Shown here piece after piece: positions 1 to 5,326 of a DNA stretch of 37,914 bases. The notes under the pieces are model-generated. The model saw only the letters and a program-made list of their open reading frames with translations. It had not been told where the DNA came from and made no database searches. Position numbers and translations under genes: made by a program. Source of the DNA: a virus. How positions within the stretch are numbered: the stretch's first letter is position 1; each line of letters begins with the position of its first letter. The stretch spans positions 1 to 37,914 of IMG/VR virus record IMGVR_UViG_3300042526_000152; one strand, written 5' to 3'.

Positions 1-211
1 TAATTAGATCTCTAGTAGGATATTCTACATAATCTCCATCGTTATCTACATTTAATACATTACCTGCTTTTATTAAAGCTTTTTTTACGTGTAGTTTAGC
101 AAATTCTCTTAATGCTACAATATCTCTATATCTACAAGAACAACCTTCTGATTTAGAATGATCGTGATTGTTATATTCTTTTAAGAACTCTTCAGCTGTT
201 GGTATTTCCAT
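1..211 (-). CDS. small conserved phage protein, PTAEE/EFAKLHV family, partial (C-terminus off window)
   Basis: Reading frame on the minus strand that starts at an ATG and stays open for 70 codons to the window edge, so the C-terminus is missing. It begins MEIPTAEEFLKEYNN and carries EFAKLHVKKALIKAG near residue 37. The same two blocks, in the same order, occur in the next gene (MNVPTAEELYKD and EFAKLHVQAALKAAS), so the two are tandem paralogs. A Cys pair (GCSC) lies at about residues 23-26 between the blocks and is absent from the paralog. I recall proteins with this pair of motifs as common in Bacteroidota phages, but know no function. The start lies one base from the neighbour's stop, suggesting co-transcription. 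Confidence 0.75.
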   Translation of the reverse strand, partial: MEIPTAEEFLKEYNNHDHSKSEGCSCRYRDIVALREFAKLHVKKALIKAGNVLNVDNDGDYVEYPTRDLI

Positions 212-212
212 A

Positions 213-458
213 TTATTTTATATTTTCTATTGAATAAGCATTTAAAATTGATTTTTTATTTACATGGCTAAGAGTATAAAATTCTTTATCTCTAGTAACT
301 GTTGCCTTTTTACTTGCAGCTTTTAAAGCAGCTTGAACATGTAATTTAGCAAATTCAATCATTAATTCAACTAAATGTTTAACATCATCAGAAAATAAAT
401 CTAAATTAGGATTAATTTTTGTATCTTTATATAACTCTTCAGCTGTTGGTACATTCAT
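213..458 (-). CDS. small conserved phage protein, PTAEE/EFAKLHV family
   Basis: An 81-residue protein, function unknown. The N-terminus reads MNVPTAEELYKD, the middle MIEFAKLHVQAALKAASKK (predicted amphipathic helix), and the C-terminus ends in NAYSIENIK, a tail I associate with this phage family. It is a tandem paralog of the partial gene immediately downstream. The length and an intact stop show that this copy is complete. The upstream gene ends only a few bases before this start, so both probably lie on one leftward transcript. Soluble, no membrane segment. Confidence 0.75.
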   Translation of the reverse strand: MNVPTAEELYKDTKINPNLDLFSDDVKHLVELMIEFAKLHVQAALKAASKKATVTRDKEFYTLSHVNKKSILNAYSIENIK

Positions 459-462
459 ATTA

Positions 463-663
463 TTATTTAATTATTTCGATTTTAGTTATAATAGTTTGTC
501 TGATTGGATAATAAGCAACGACTACAGACCCTACATCTGATTTGTTATAGAACTCATATAGTCCAGCTGAGCTGTAATTCATGCCACTGCAATCAATAAT
601 TGTTTGATAAGTGGAGTCTGAGTCGTTATAGTATCCAAGTACTGTTATGTGATATCTTTTCAT
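463..663 (-). CDS. small hypothetical protein
   Basis: A 66-residue protein of unknown function, beginning MKRYHITVLGYYNDSD and ending ITKIEIIK. It has alternating hydrophobic and polar residues at both ends, which suggests a small beta-rich fold, with one Cys near residue 25. It ends four bases before the next leftward gene and starts just downstream of the tRNA-like element, so if that element is processed this gene would be near the new 5' end. The leader is A/T-rich with no Shine-Dalgarno sequence. Confidence 0.65.
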   Translation of the reverse strand: MKRYHITVLGYYNDSDSTYQTIIDCSGMNYSSAGLYEFYNKSDVGSVVVAYYPIRQTIITKIEIIK

Positions 664-682
664 ATTATTTGTTTTTAGTTAG

Positions 683-778
683 TAGTCAGGACAGGATTCG
701 AACCTGCATGTTACTGTGTATCTACGTGATAATTTGTAACTTACTTCTTTAGCGTCTAACCAATTCCGCCACCTGACT
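683..778 (-). tRNA. tRNA-like gene, class II (Leu-like), anticodon unresolved
   Basis: The minus strand gives a 7-bp acceptor stem (AGTCAGG with CCTGACT) and a D arm of leucine type (GCG stem, loop GAATTGGTTAGA, CGC). It also gives a T arm with the canonical TTCGAAT loop closed by GCAGG/CCTGT. The 44 bases between the D and T arms exceed a normal class II anticodon plus variable region, and I could not place a 5-bp anticodon stem with a 7-base loop and U33. What pairs instead is GTTAC with GTAAC enclosing TATC/GATA. No CCA is encoded. It is either a diverged tRNA, one carrying a small insertion, or a tRNA mimic. Only the outer arms are certain. Confidence 0.7.
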
Positions 779-783
779 GTTTT

Positions 784-888
784 TTATTTTTTTCTAATTT
801 TTTCCAATTCAATGGCTATTGACCAAATCGCAAGGGTTATCATTATTGCACAAAATGGGTAAATATAATCTATTACTATTTCTTTCAT
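784..888 (-). CDS. 34-residue single-pass membrane peptide
   Basis: A short frame starting MKEIVIDYIYPFC, followed by a hydrophobic stretch (AIMITLAIWSIAI) and a basic tail (ELEKIRKK). This is the layout of a one-helix membrane peptide with a positively charged cytoplasmic end. The ATG lies five bases after the stop of the preceding leftward gene and the stop lies five bases before the tRNA-like element, so it fills its interval exactly. Function unknown. It is too short to be sure from composition alone, but its fit between neighbours and clean TM-plus-basic pattern support it. Confidence 0.5.
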   Translation of the reverse strand: MKEIVIDYIYPFCAIMITLAIWSIAIELEKIRKK

Positions 889-893
889 ATCTT

Positions 894-1082
894 TTAATTT
901 GTTATTATATATACTTTATTATTACTAATAAAATAAAAGAAACTTTTATAGCTAGGTATATCACCTACTATTTTAAGCATTTCCTTTGCTTCTAGGGTAT
1001 TATCTTGTATTAACTGATGTATATTAGTACCTTGTAAAGTACTATTACTATACCACGTCATAGGCTCGTATTTACTAGTCAT
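894..1082 (-). CDS. small hypothetical protein
   Basis: A 62-residue protein of unknown function, N-terminus MTSKYEPMTWYSN, C-terminus FFYFISNNKVYIITN. The C-terminal third is strongly beta-like and hydrophobic without being a clear membrane helix. A strong terminator hairpin lies directly upstream, so this gene probably needs its own promoter or read-through. It is followed at five bases by a 34-residue membrane peptide, suggesting a two-gene unit leading into the tRNA-like element. Confidence 0.65.
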   Translation of the reverse strand: MTSKYEPMTWYSNSTLQGTNIHQLIQDNTLEAKEMLKIVGDIPSYKSFFYFISNNKVYIITN

Positions 1083-1104
1083 ATTAATTGCTATTAAATT
1101 TAAA

Positions 1105-1147
1105 AATAGTATAGGAGAGAAATTCCCAGAACTCTCCTAATACTATT
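1105..1147 (-). terminator. intrinsic terminator after the 204-residue gene
   Basis: Near-perfect inverted repeat: AATAGTAT followed by AGGAGAG on one side and CTCTCCT with AATACTATT on the other, around a ~12-base loop. On the minus strand the stem is followed by a run of five T and more A/T, as in a Rho-independent terminator. It sits just downstream of the 204-residue gene's stop, so it should end that transcript and separate it from the small genes to the left. Confidence 0.85.
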
Positions 1148-1193
1148 GATACTACTACTTGTTAATAGGTGTAATAGACCCTTTAATCTTTAG

Positions 1194-1808
1194 TTATGCT
1201 AAAGCATCAACTTCAGCTTGTAACTTACTAATTACTTTAGCACTTTTAACCGCTGTAGTTGGTGCAGCAGCTTTAGTTTCAATTCTCATATCAACATCGC
1301 CAAATGCATTAGCATTAGCAGATTCTTTATGATTAGTATAATCATTTACAAAGAACCCTGTTGAATATTGTACAGGTTGAACAATTGCACCTTGACTATC
1401 TTTAATTATGTGCTTATCTATTAACTGCTCTTTAGTTACAATACCATTATTAAGAGCATACTTTTGCTCATCAGTTAATACATCTACAAGCTTATTACTA
1501 TATTTCTTACAAATTCTTGCATTAGGCTTACTAGTAAGCATTGCTTCTACTTGTTCTTTAGTTACATTATTTGGAACTAATACCCATGCCATACGAGTAC
1601 TTTTGTAGTCAGTTCCTTCAATATTGAATGCTTCAACATCAAATAAACTATCAGACATACTGTTTTCTACTTTCTTACCTGGGTAAGTACTAGTTATTAC
1701 TTGTCTAATTTGAGCTTGTTTAAACTCTGGCCCTTTTAAAGAGTCTACAATACCATCTACAGTGATTGCGTTAAATTGTTTGGTGATTCCGTTTACAGTT
1801 GTTTTCAT
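1194..1808 (-). CDS. hypothetical protein, 204 residues, largest gene of the leftward block
   Basis: A soluble protein of unknown function, beginning MKTTVNGITKQFNAITVDG. The N-terminal two thirds mix alpha and beta (a YPGKK turn near residue 44, a VPNNVTKEQVEAML helix near 100). An Ala/Lys-rich C-terminal helix (AAAPTTAVKSAKVISKLQ) ends in EVDALA. No catalytic motif or membrane segment stands out. It is by far the longest gene in the leftward block and the only one bounded by its own strong terminator, which suggests it is made at a higher or separately controlled level. Coding is certain; function is not. Confidence 0.85.
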   Translation of the reverse strand: MKTTVNGITKQFNAITVDGIVDSLKGPEFKQAQIRQVITSTYPGKKVENSMSDSLFDVEAFNIEGTDYKSTRMAWVLVPNNVTKEQVEAMLTSKPNARICKKYSNKLVDVLTDEQKYALNNGIVTKEQLIDKHIIKDSQGAIVQPVQYSTGFFVNDYTNHKESANANAFGDVDMRIETKAAAPTTAVKSAKVISKLQAEVDALA

Positions 1809-1827
1809 TTTAATTTAGTTTTTGTAA

Positions 1828-2172
1828 TTAATAATTAGTTTGATAATTGGGTTCTTGTATAGCATTTTTAACTGCTTGTTTAAATTTTTGTTGAAATGAA
1901 GGAAATTTTATAAACATAAAACAATCGGCTAACTCATTTCTATATTTTAGTTCAGTTTTAAAGGCTGTTAACCATTCACTACTACTATAGTTATTTATTT
2001 TATCCTTTTGTTTTATTTGTAATTGCTTAATACAACTTCTAATATGATTAGTGTCCATATTCTTAAGATATGAATCACCCCATTTCCAATGGCTTGAATT
2101 ATTAAATTTTCTAATAATACCTTTTTCAGCACTACTATTATTTAATTTAATAAGTCTTTCTCTAGGACTCAT
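1828..2172 (-). CDS. hypothetical protein with W-x-M-D-x-x-H motif
   Basis: Chosen start gives 114 residues beginning MSPRERLIKLNNSS. Its ATG overlaps the last codons of the upstream gene by 11 bases, the same coupling distance seen elsewhere in this block. A longer start 42 bases upstream adds MKTMKNTQQITATS but would overlap the neighbour by over 50 bases. The centre reads HWKWGDSYLKNMDTNHIRS, then a Lys/Gln-rich helix, then two Phe-rich helices (FMFIKFPSFQQKFKQAV). The NMD-x-NH pattern recurs in the 76-residue gene further upstream. Function unknown; possibly nucleic-acid related given its basic charge. Confidence 0.7.
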   Translation of the reverse strand: MSPRERLIKLNNSSAEKGIIRKFNNSSHWKWGDSYLKNMDTNHIRSCIKQLQIKQKDKINNYSSSEWLTAFKTELKYRNELADCFMFIKFPSFQQKFKQAVKNAIQEPNYQTNY

Positions 2173-2431
2173 CGAAGTCGCTGTTATCTGTTGAGTATTT
2201 TTCATTGTTTTCAATTTGTTTTATATCAACTGTTTGATGTTGATTGGTTAATGATTGAACGTCTTGTTCTGATTTAGTTTTCCAAATAGATAACCTATTA
2301 ACACAGACACCAATAGGTAGGTATAATATACCTCCTATTGATTGCCCATATTTTTTTAAATCAGACCAAACTGAAGCTTTAACAGTTAGTTTTGTGTCTA
2401 TATTTAAAGGTTCTTTCACGTTATTCTTCAA
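2162..2431 (-). CDS. small hypothetical protein
   Basis: An 89-residue protein of unknown function: N-terminus MKNNVKEPLNIDTKLTVKA, a Gly-containing hydrophobic stretch (SIGGILYLPIGVCVNRLSIW) around residues 31-50, and a hydrophilic acidic C-terminus ending DNSDFDES. The hydrophobic stretch is interrupted by Pro and Asn, so a membrane helix is doubtful. It overlaps both neighbours by about 11 bases, consistent with translational coupling in a three-gene leftward string. Confidence 0.6.
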   Translation of the reverse strand: MKNNVKEPLNIDTKLTVKASVWSDLKKYGQSIGGILYLPIGVCVNRLSIWKTKSEQDVQSLTNQHQTVDIKQIENNEKYSTDNSDFDES

Positions 2432-2612
2432 CTAAATCGTTAATAATGTCGTATTGTTCTTCAACAATATTTTGTAAATCTTCTAATTCATATTCTAAAG
2501 CTTGTTTTCTTTCAATATACTCTTCTTCAGTAATACCAATCATTTGATTGTAATCAGAATCTAATAGATCAATTTGATTTTGTAAGTCTTGGGCTAATTG
2601 TTGTGCTGCCAT
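2421..2612 (-). CDS. small coiled-coil protein
   Basis: A 63-residue, strongly acidic, Glu/Gln/Leu-rich protein. Heptad-like spacing (LAQDLQNQIDLLDSDYNQM, then a second helix rich in Glu and Leu) predicts a two-helix coiled coil. No enzymatic motif. The start codon follows an A-rich leader with no Shine-Dalgarno. It is the first gene after a terminator hairpin, so it may head a transcription unit with the two genes to its left. It is likely a scaffold or adaptor in the sense of protein-protein contact only; function unknown. Confidence 0.7.
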   Translation of the reverse strand: MAAQQLAQDLQNQIDLLDSDYNQMIGITEEEYIERKQALEYELEDLQNIVEEQYDIINDLVEE

Positions 2613-2659
2613 TTGTTTTTAGTTATTAGTTGTTAATAATTGATTATTTAAATTATAAT

Positions 2660-2687
2660 AAACTCCCAACTGTTAAGTCAGGAGTTT
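2660..2687 (-). terminator. intrinsic terminator
   Basis: Seven-base inverted repeat AAACTCC/GGAGTTT around a 14-base loop, followed on the minus strand by an A/T-rich stretch. It lies six bases past the stop of the 142-residue gene and before the coiled-coil gene, the right place to end the leftward transcript. The U-tract is imperfect, so efficiency may be modest. Confidence 0.6.
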
Positions 2688-2692
2688 AAGTT

Positions 2693-3121
2693 TTACAAAG
2701 AAAAGCAAGAAGCGCTAATCCATCTTTCTTGACGATCAAATGTACCTTTTTTATTAGGAACTTGATATTCAACAAAAACTTCTTCATCTTTATACTGATT
2801 AGTATCTAATACCATAACTTCAGTAATAGGGCCATAAACAGTATTATTTTCTTCAATTGATTTAGGAGTCCAATAACCATAAACATTAAAAGGTCTAACT
2901 TTGTGAATTTCACCTGCTTTAACAATTATTTGTTTTTGAAAACCATTCATTGCAGACATAATTTTACCTAACAGTGCTGAATCATTAGACATACTTCTAC
3001 CAATAATTTGTTCTATAACAGTATCAGCATTAGCTGAATCTTCTTTAAACATAGAACGTAATTGTGAGGCAATAGCATCAACTTCAATTGTAACTTGGAT
3101 TTGGGTGTTAAACTTTTTCAT
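2693..3121 (-). CDS. hypothetical protein, 142 residues
   Basis: A soluble protein of unknown function. The N-terminal half is helical (MKKFNTQIQVTIEVDAIAS, then a helix ending at about 65). The C-terminal half is beta-rich, with VRPFNVYGYWTPKSIEENN near 76-94 and EEVFVEYQVPNKKGTFDRQ near 112-131. The start is preceded by a 24-base leader identical to that of the 70-residue gene at 5327-5539. It overlaps the preceding gene by 14 bases and is followed by a terminator, so it is the last gene of its unit. Confidence 0.8.
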   Translation of the reverse strand: MKKFNTQIQVTIEVDAIASQLRSMFKEDSANADTVIEQIIGRSMSNDSALLGKIMSAMNGFQKQIIVKAGEIHKVRPFNVYGYWTPKSIEENNTVYGPITEVMVLDTNQYKDEEVFVEYQVPNKKGTFDRQERWISASCFSL

Positions 3122-3383
3122 AGGAATTTGTATTTGTTTGTTTATATAATTGTTTAATTTTCTTTAATTCTTTCCTTTCAGCATCTGTTAGTTTTTCTCT
3201 AACAATTACTCTTCTAACAGGAGGCCTTAAATCTTTGGCTACCATTTCAAAGTCATTAGAGCAATCTACAGCATCTGATTGTAGATATTTATCACGTTCT
3301 TCTCTGATAAGTTTTTTAGGCATATCACTATTTCTAGAAGCTAAATCATTAACTTTAGAAAGATTCTTGTTTTTTAAGTTCAT
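3108..3383 (-). CDS. small basic hypothetical protein
   Basis: A 91-residue, highly charged protein with many Lys and Arg (MNLKNKNLSKVNDLASRNSD, RPPVRRVIVREKLTDAERKE). A C-terminal helix (LKKIKQLYKQ) follows a DAERKE turn. No membrane segment. The basic charge and RPPVRRVIVRE stretch are compatible with nucleic-acid binding, but no known domain is visible. Start and stop both overlap neighbours (ATGA with the 22-residue frame upstream, 14 bases with the next gene), so it is translated from a multigene leftward message. Confidence 0.7.
   Translation of the reverse strand: MNLKNKNLSKVNDLASRNSDMPKKLIREERDKYLQSDAVDCSNDFEMVAKDLRPPVRRVIVREKLTDAERKELKKIKQLYKQTNTNSYEKV
3119..3142 (-). repeat. repeated translation leader, copy 1
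   Basis: On the minus strand the bases up to and including the ATG read AACAAACAAATACAAATTCC, then TATG. The same 24 bases occur before the gene at 5327-5539, and the last 13 also precede the gene at 4315-4524. Such identity in a leader is unlikely by drift alone and suggests a shared ribosome-entry or regulatory sequence. Confidence 0.75.
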
Positions 3384-3448
3384 TTTACTTGTTTTTTAGG
3401 GGTTAATAACCATTCTAAGTATTCTTCTTCACTTATATTATCTACCAT
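3380..3448 (-). CDS. 22-residue linking mini-gene
   Basis: A tiny frame, MVDNISEEEYLEWLLTPKKQ ending in VK. Its ATG overlaps the last 11 bases of the upstream gene, and its TGA overlaps the next gene's ATG as ATGA. Both junctions are the couplings used by accepted genes in this block, and without it there would be a 55-base gap in an otherwise continuous overlap chain. The peptide is an acidic amphipathic helix with a basic tail. Function unknown; it may mainly carry ribosomes to the next gene. Confidence 0.45.
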   Translation of the reverse strand: MVDNISEEEYLEWLLTPKKQVK

Positions 3449-3662
3449 CTTCTATTATATTATAAGTTTTATAAGCTATTCTTTTGTTCTTATAAGTAAT
3501 TTTATACGTATAAGATTTAACTTTGTAAGTTGTAATTGATTCACAATAAGCTACATTATACTCTTTTTCTGATATTAATTGATTGCTTTCAATAATAAAA
3601 TAATCTTTAGTATATTGCAATATGCAAATAATAATTAGTAAACTGATTAGTGCTATAGCCAT
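3438..3662 (-). CDS. small membrane-anchored protein
   Basis: A 74-residue protein with an N-terminal hydrophobic helix (IALISLLIIICILQY, residues 3-17), then a Tyr/Lys-rich region with beta pattern (YKVKSYTYKITYKNKRIAYK). The helix has no signal peptidase site that I can see, so it is probably a membrane anchor. It overlaps the upstream 67-residue membrane gene by 10 bases, suggesting the two membrane proteins are made together. Function unknown. Confidence 0.65.
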   Translation of the reverse strand: MAIALISLLIIICILQYTKDYFIIESNQLISEKEYNVAYCESITTYKVKSYTYKITYKNKRIAYKTYNIIEDGR

Positions 3663-3856
3663 TGTATAAATTGATTTAGTGATTGAATAATTGATCTTGT
3701 GCTTAATAATATTACTATGATACTTAGAAAAATACTGATTTTATTTATTACAATTATATCATAATCATAAAATGGATCACATTTTTTAATATTATTAATA
3801 AGTTCAGGTAATTCATAACATACCCAAATTAGAATAAGTATATCTATAAGTATCAT
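3653..3856 (-). CDS. small two-helix membrane protein
   Basis: A 67-residue protein with two hydrophobic segments: MILIDILILIWVCYELPELI at the N-terminus and ISIFLSIIVILLSTRSII near residues 41-58, linked by a short loop containing KKCDPFYDYD. This hairpin topology is common to small phage membrane proteins, but the location far from the lysis cassette argues against a holin. It overlaps the genes on both sides (4 and 10 bases). Function unknown. Confidence 0.65.
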   Translation of the reverse strand: MILIDILILIWVCYELPELINNIKKCDPFYDYDIIVINKISIFLSIIVILLSTRSIIQSLNQFIQWL

Positions 3857-4038
3857 TGTTCTTCTTTAGCTTTATAGATTATTACTGGAGTCTTAACATT
3901 AGGTAATGGATATTTAATCCACAAGACTTTTAATTGAGCTACAAGAGCTTTATTCTCTAATGTAATAGTATCTCTATAACTAGCTGTACTATCACAATTA
4001 TTGGTGAATAACGAGGTAATTAATAATAATTTAATCAT
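3853..4038 (-). CDS. small protein with N-terminal signal-like segment
   Basis: A 61-residue protein with a hydrophobic N-terminus (MIKLLLITSLFTNNCDSTAS) that resembles a short export signal. A Cys at residue 15 raises the possibility of a lipoprotein, but residues before it (FTNN) do not match a lipobox. The rest is soluble with a proline-containing stretch (YPLPNVKTPVIIYKAKEEQ). It is the first gene downstream of the three-way-junction RNA element and overlaps the next membrane gene as ATGA. Function unknown. Confidence 0.6.
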   Translation of the reverse strand: MIKLLLITSLFTNNCDSTASYRDTITLENKALVAQLKVLWIKYPLPNVKTPVIIYKAKEEQ

Positions 4039-4075
4039 TTGTTTATTTTTTAGTGAATAATTAGTTTAAAAATAT

Positions 4076-4132
4076 AAGCATCATCTCAACTCCGCTAGTT
4101 GTTAAGGGACTCAATACCCAAAGATGATGCTT
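4076..4132. ncRNA. three-way-junction RNA element / possible terminator
   Basis: An 11-bp outer stem (AAGCATCATCT with AGATGATGCTT) encloses two small hairpins. On the plus strand these are CAACT-CCGCT-AGTTG and GGG-ACTCAATA-CCC, separated by TTAA; on the minus strand the mirror structure also folds. It lies seven bases past the stop of the 59-residue membrane gene on the minus strand and is followed there by TATATTTTT, so a terminator role is possible. The plus strand has a better T-run (TTTTT) but no plus-strand gene. An internal double hairpin is more than a terminator needs. Confidence 0.55.
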
Positions 4133-4138
4133 TTTAAT

Positions 4139-4318
4139 TTAAGGTATTACTATTAAATCTAGTTTAATTGCAATAGCTCTAAATAACATTGTCATTTCTA
4201 ATAATAATCCTAATAATAGAAGTACAAAAGAATGTGTGTCTTCATCGTAATATGCATAGAAAGCAGCATATGTTGTTGCTACTATTAAAGCTATTAGTAT
4301 CAATATTACTACTATCAT
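4139..4318 (-). CDS. small membrane protein
   Basis: A 59-residue frame beginning MIVVILILIALIVATTYAA, a strong N-terminal membrane helix, followed by YYDEDTHS and a second hydrophobic segment (FVLLLLGLLLEMTMLF). Its ATG overlaps the TGA of the upstream gene as ATGA, a typical coupled junction, which decides the start. The stop lies just before the structured RNA element. Likely a two-helix membrane protein partnered with the 69-residue membrane protein made just before it. Function unknown. Confidence 0.6.
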   Translation of the reverse strand: MIVVILILIALIVATTYAAFYAYYDEDTHSFVLLLLGLLLEMTMLFRAIAIKLDLIVIP

Positions 4319-4524
4319 AAGATATTTCTTAAGTGTTTTTCATAGTATTCATGTAAAGAAGCTATAACTAACCACCAATGTACTACGATAAAATATGTTA
4401 CAAACCAATTTGGATTACTTATTATACTTGAGTAGTCAGTAAAGAATAAGCCAAATGCTGATAGTGCTAGATAATAAGCAACAGTCAGTATAAGATAGAG
4501 AAAAATGTAAATTATTACTTTCAT
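4315..4524 (-). CDS. small two-helix membrane protein
   Basis: A 69-residue protein with hydrophobic segments at residues ~3-28 (VIIYIFLYLILTVAYYLALS) and ~40-56 (WFVTYFIVVHWWLVIASL), then a charged C-terminus (HEYYEKHLRNIL). The leader shares the last 13 bases of the repeated AAATTCCT-ATG leader. It overlaps the following small membrane gene, and the pair may form one membrane complex. Function unknown. Confidence 0.65.
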   Translation of the reverse strand: MKVIIYIFLYLILTVAYYLALSAFGLFFTDYSSIISNPNWFVTYFIVVHWWLVIASLHEYYEKHLRNIL

Positions 4525-4559
4525 AGGAATTTGTTTTTAATTGTTTTTGTTTATAATTG

Positions 4560-4790
4560 TTAGTAAGTATCTATTTCAGTAGCATCGCATTCATCATATT
4601 CATCAGAATGGTAATTATTATTAAATTCATTGGCCATATCACCATTGAGTTTAAATTCAGTTCTCTTTTTATGTTTGTTACTATTGTTCACAATCATTTT
4701 AAGAGTATTACGAAGGTGATTAATATCCATATTATCTACAGATATTAATACACCATTACGTTGTTTCCAGTAAACTATTTTATTGCTCAT
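4560..4790 (-). CDS. hypothetical protein with W-x-x-R-N-G/NMDINHL motif
   Basis: A 76-residue soluble protein: YWKQRNGVLISVDNMDINHL at residues ~7-26 followed by a helix (RNTLKMIVNNSNKHKK), then an acidic tail (HSDEYDECDATEIDTY). I recall a W...G..I...DM...HL.N pattern in many small proteins of Bacteroidota phages. The 114-residue gene downstream has a related NMDTNHIRSCIKQ. No function is known to me. It starts within the end of the upstream 63-residue gene (11-base overlap). Confidence 0.7.
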   Translation of the reverse strand: MSNKIVYWKQRNGVLISVDNMDINHLRNTLKMIVNNSNKHKKRTEFKLNGDMANEFNNNYHSDEYDECDATEIDTY

Positions 4791-4971
4791 TTGATTGATC
4801 TTCTAAAATAAGTTTTTGTGTAACTAAATCTTCTTCCATTTGTTCATTAGTATATTTAGGGTATCGAGACAATAATTCTTTAGTGGCTCCTTCAATAGTA
4901 GTATGCCAATTTGTTTTAGCATGTACTAACCCTGTAAAAGATTCTTCTGTTTGGTATCTATAAATATTCAT
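4780..4971 (-). CDS. small hypothetical protein
   Basis: A 63-residue protein, N-terminus MNIYRYQTEESFTGLVHAKT, with a central Trp and His (NWHTT) and an acidic C-terminal helix (EQMEEDLVTQKLILEDQ). Small mixed alpha/beta fold, soluble, function unknown. It is the first gene after a 355-base gene-free interval and overlaps the next gene by 11 bases. Its message may therefore carry that interval as a long leader. Confidence 0.65.
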   Translation of the reverse strand: MNIYRYQTEESFTGLVHAKTNWHTTIEGATKELLSRYPKYTNEQMEEDLVTQKLILEDQSNEQ

Positions 4972-5326
4972 TTTGTTTTGCAGATTATTATAACTTGCCA
5001 GTTGCTTTTTAAATTGTTAGTAAATAAATGTTTTTATCATTCTCGTTAGATTTCTTACAGCCTCTACACCCTTTCGAAGGTAGCTAAGTGGATTTAATGT
5101 ATTATTCCAAGGTTCACTCTAATGATTTGTCTGGTTTAATGTAAGTCTTACATTCAATTTGCCTATAACCAGATAAAATAGGGCTTTTTGTAATTTTGTG
5201 TTTTCATAATAGTCGAGAGCCTACCTCATTGGGTTAAGGGATTTACATCTTAAAAGGCAATAATAAGAACACCACTAGTTAAAAAATATGGAAGCTTATA
5301 AAGGTTTACCAACCTGTGATACATTA
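4972..5326. other. gene-free interval with inverted repeats, candidate structured RNA
   Basis: I find no convincing gene here; the longest minus-strand frame with an ATG is 24 codons (5250-5324), not supported by context. The interval does hold pairing potential. TCTGGTT and AACCAGA enclose a near-perfect palindrome ATGTAAG-T-CTTACAT, about 35 bases apart. CCTT-TCG-AAGG forms a hairpin near 5072. GGTAG near 5080 can pair with CTACC near 5219. A noncoding RNA, or a long leader for the downstream genes, is the best reading; the strand is not settled but surrounding transcription is leftward. Confidence 0.4.

Noticed and set aside
1408-1608. Plus-strand open frame of 66 codons
   Set aside because: It lies wholly antisense inside the 204-residue minus-strand gene, is hydrophobic and repetitive, and has no supporting context; a shadow of the real gene.
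4557-4748. Plus-strand frame opposite the 76-residue gene
   Set aside because: Antisense shadow; Ile/Phe-rich composition typical of the complement of AT-rich coding DNA.
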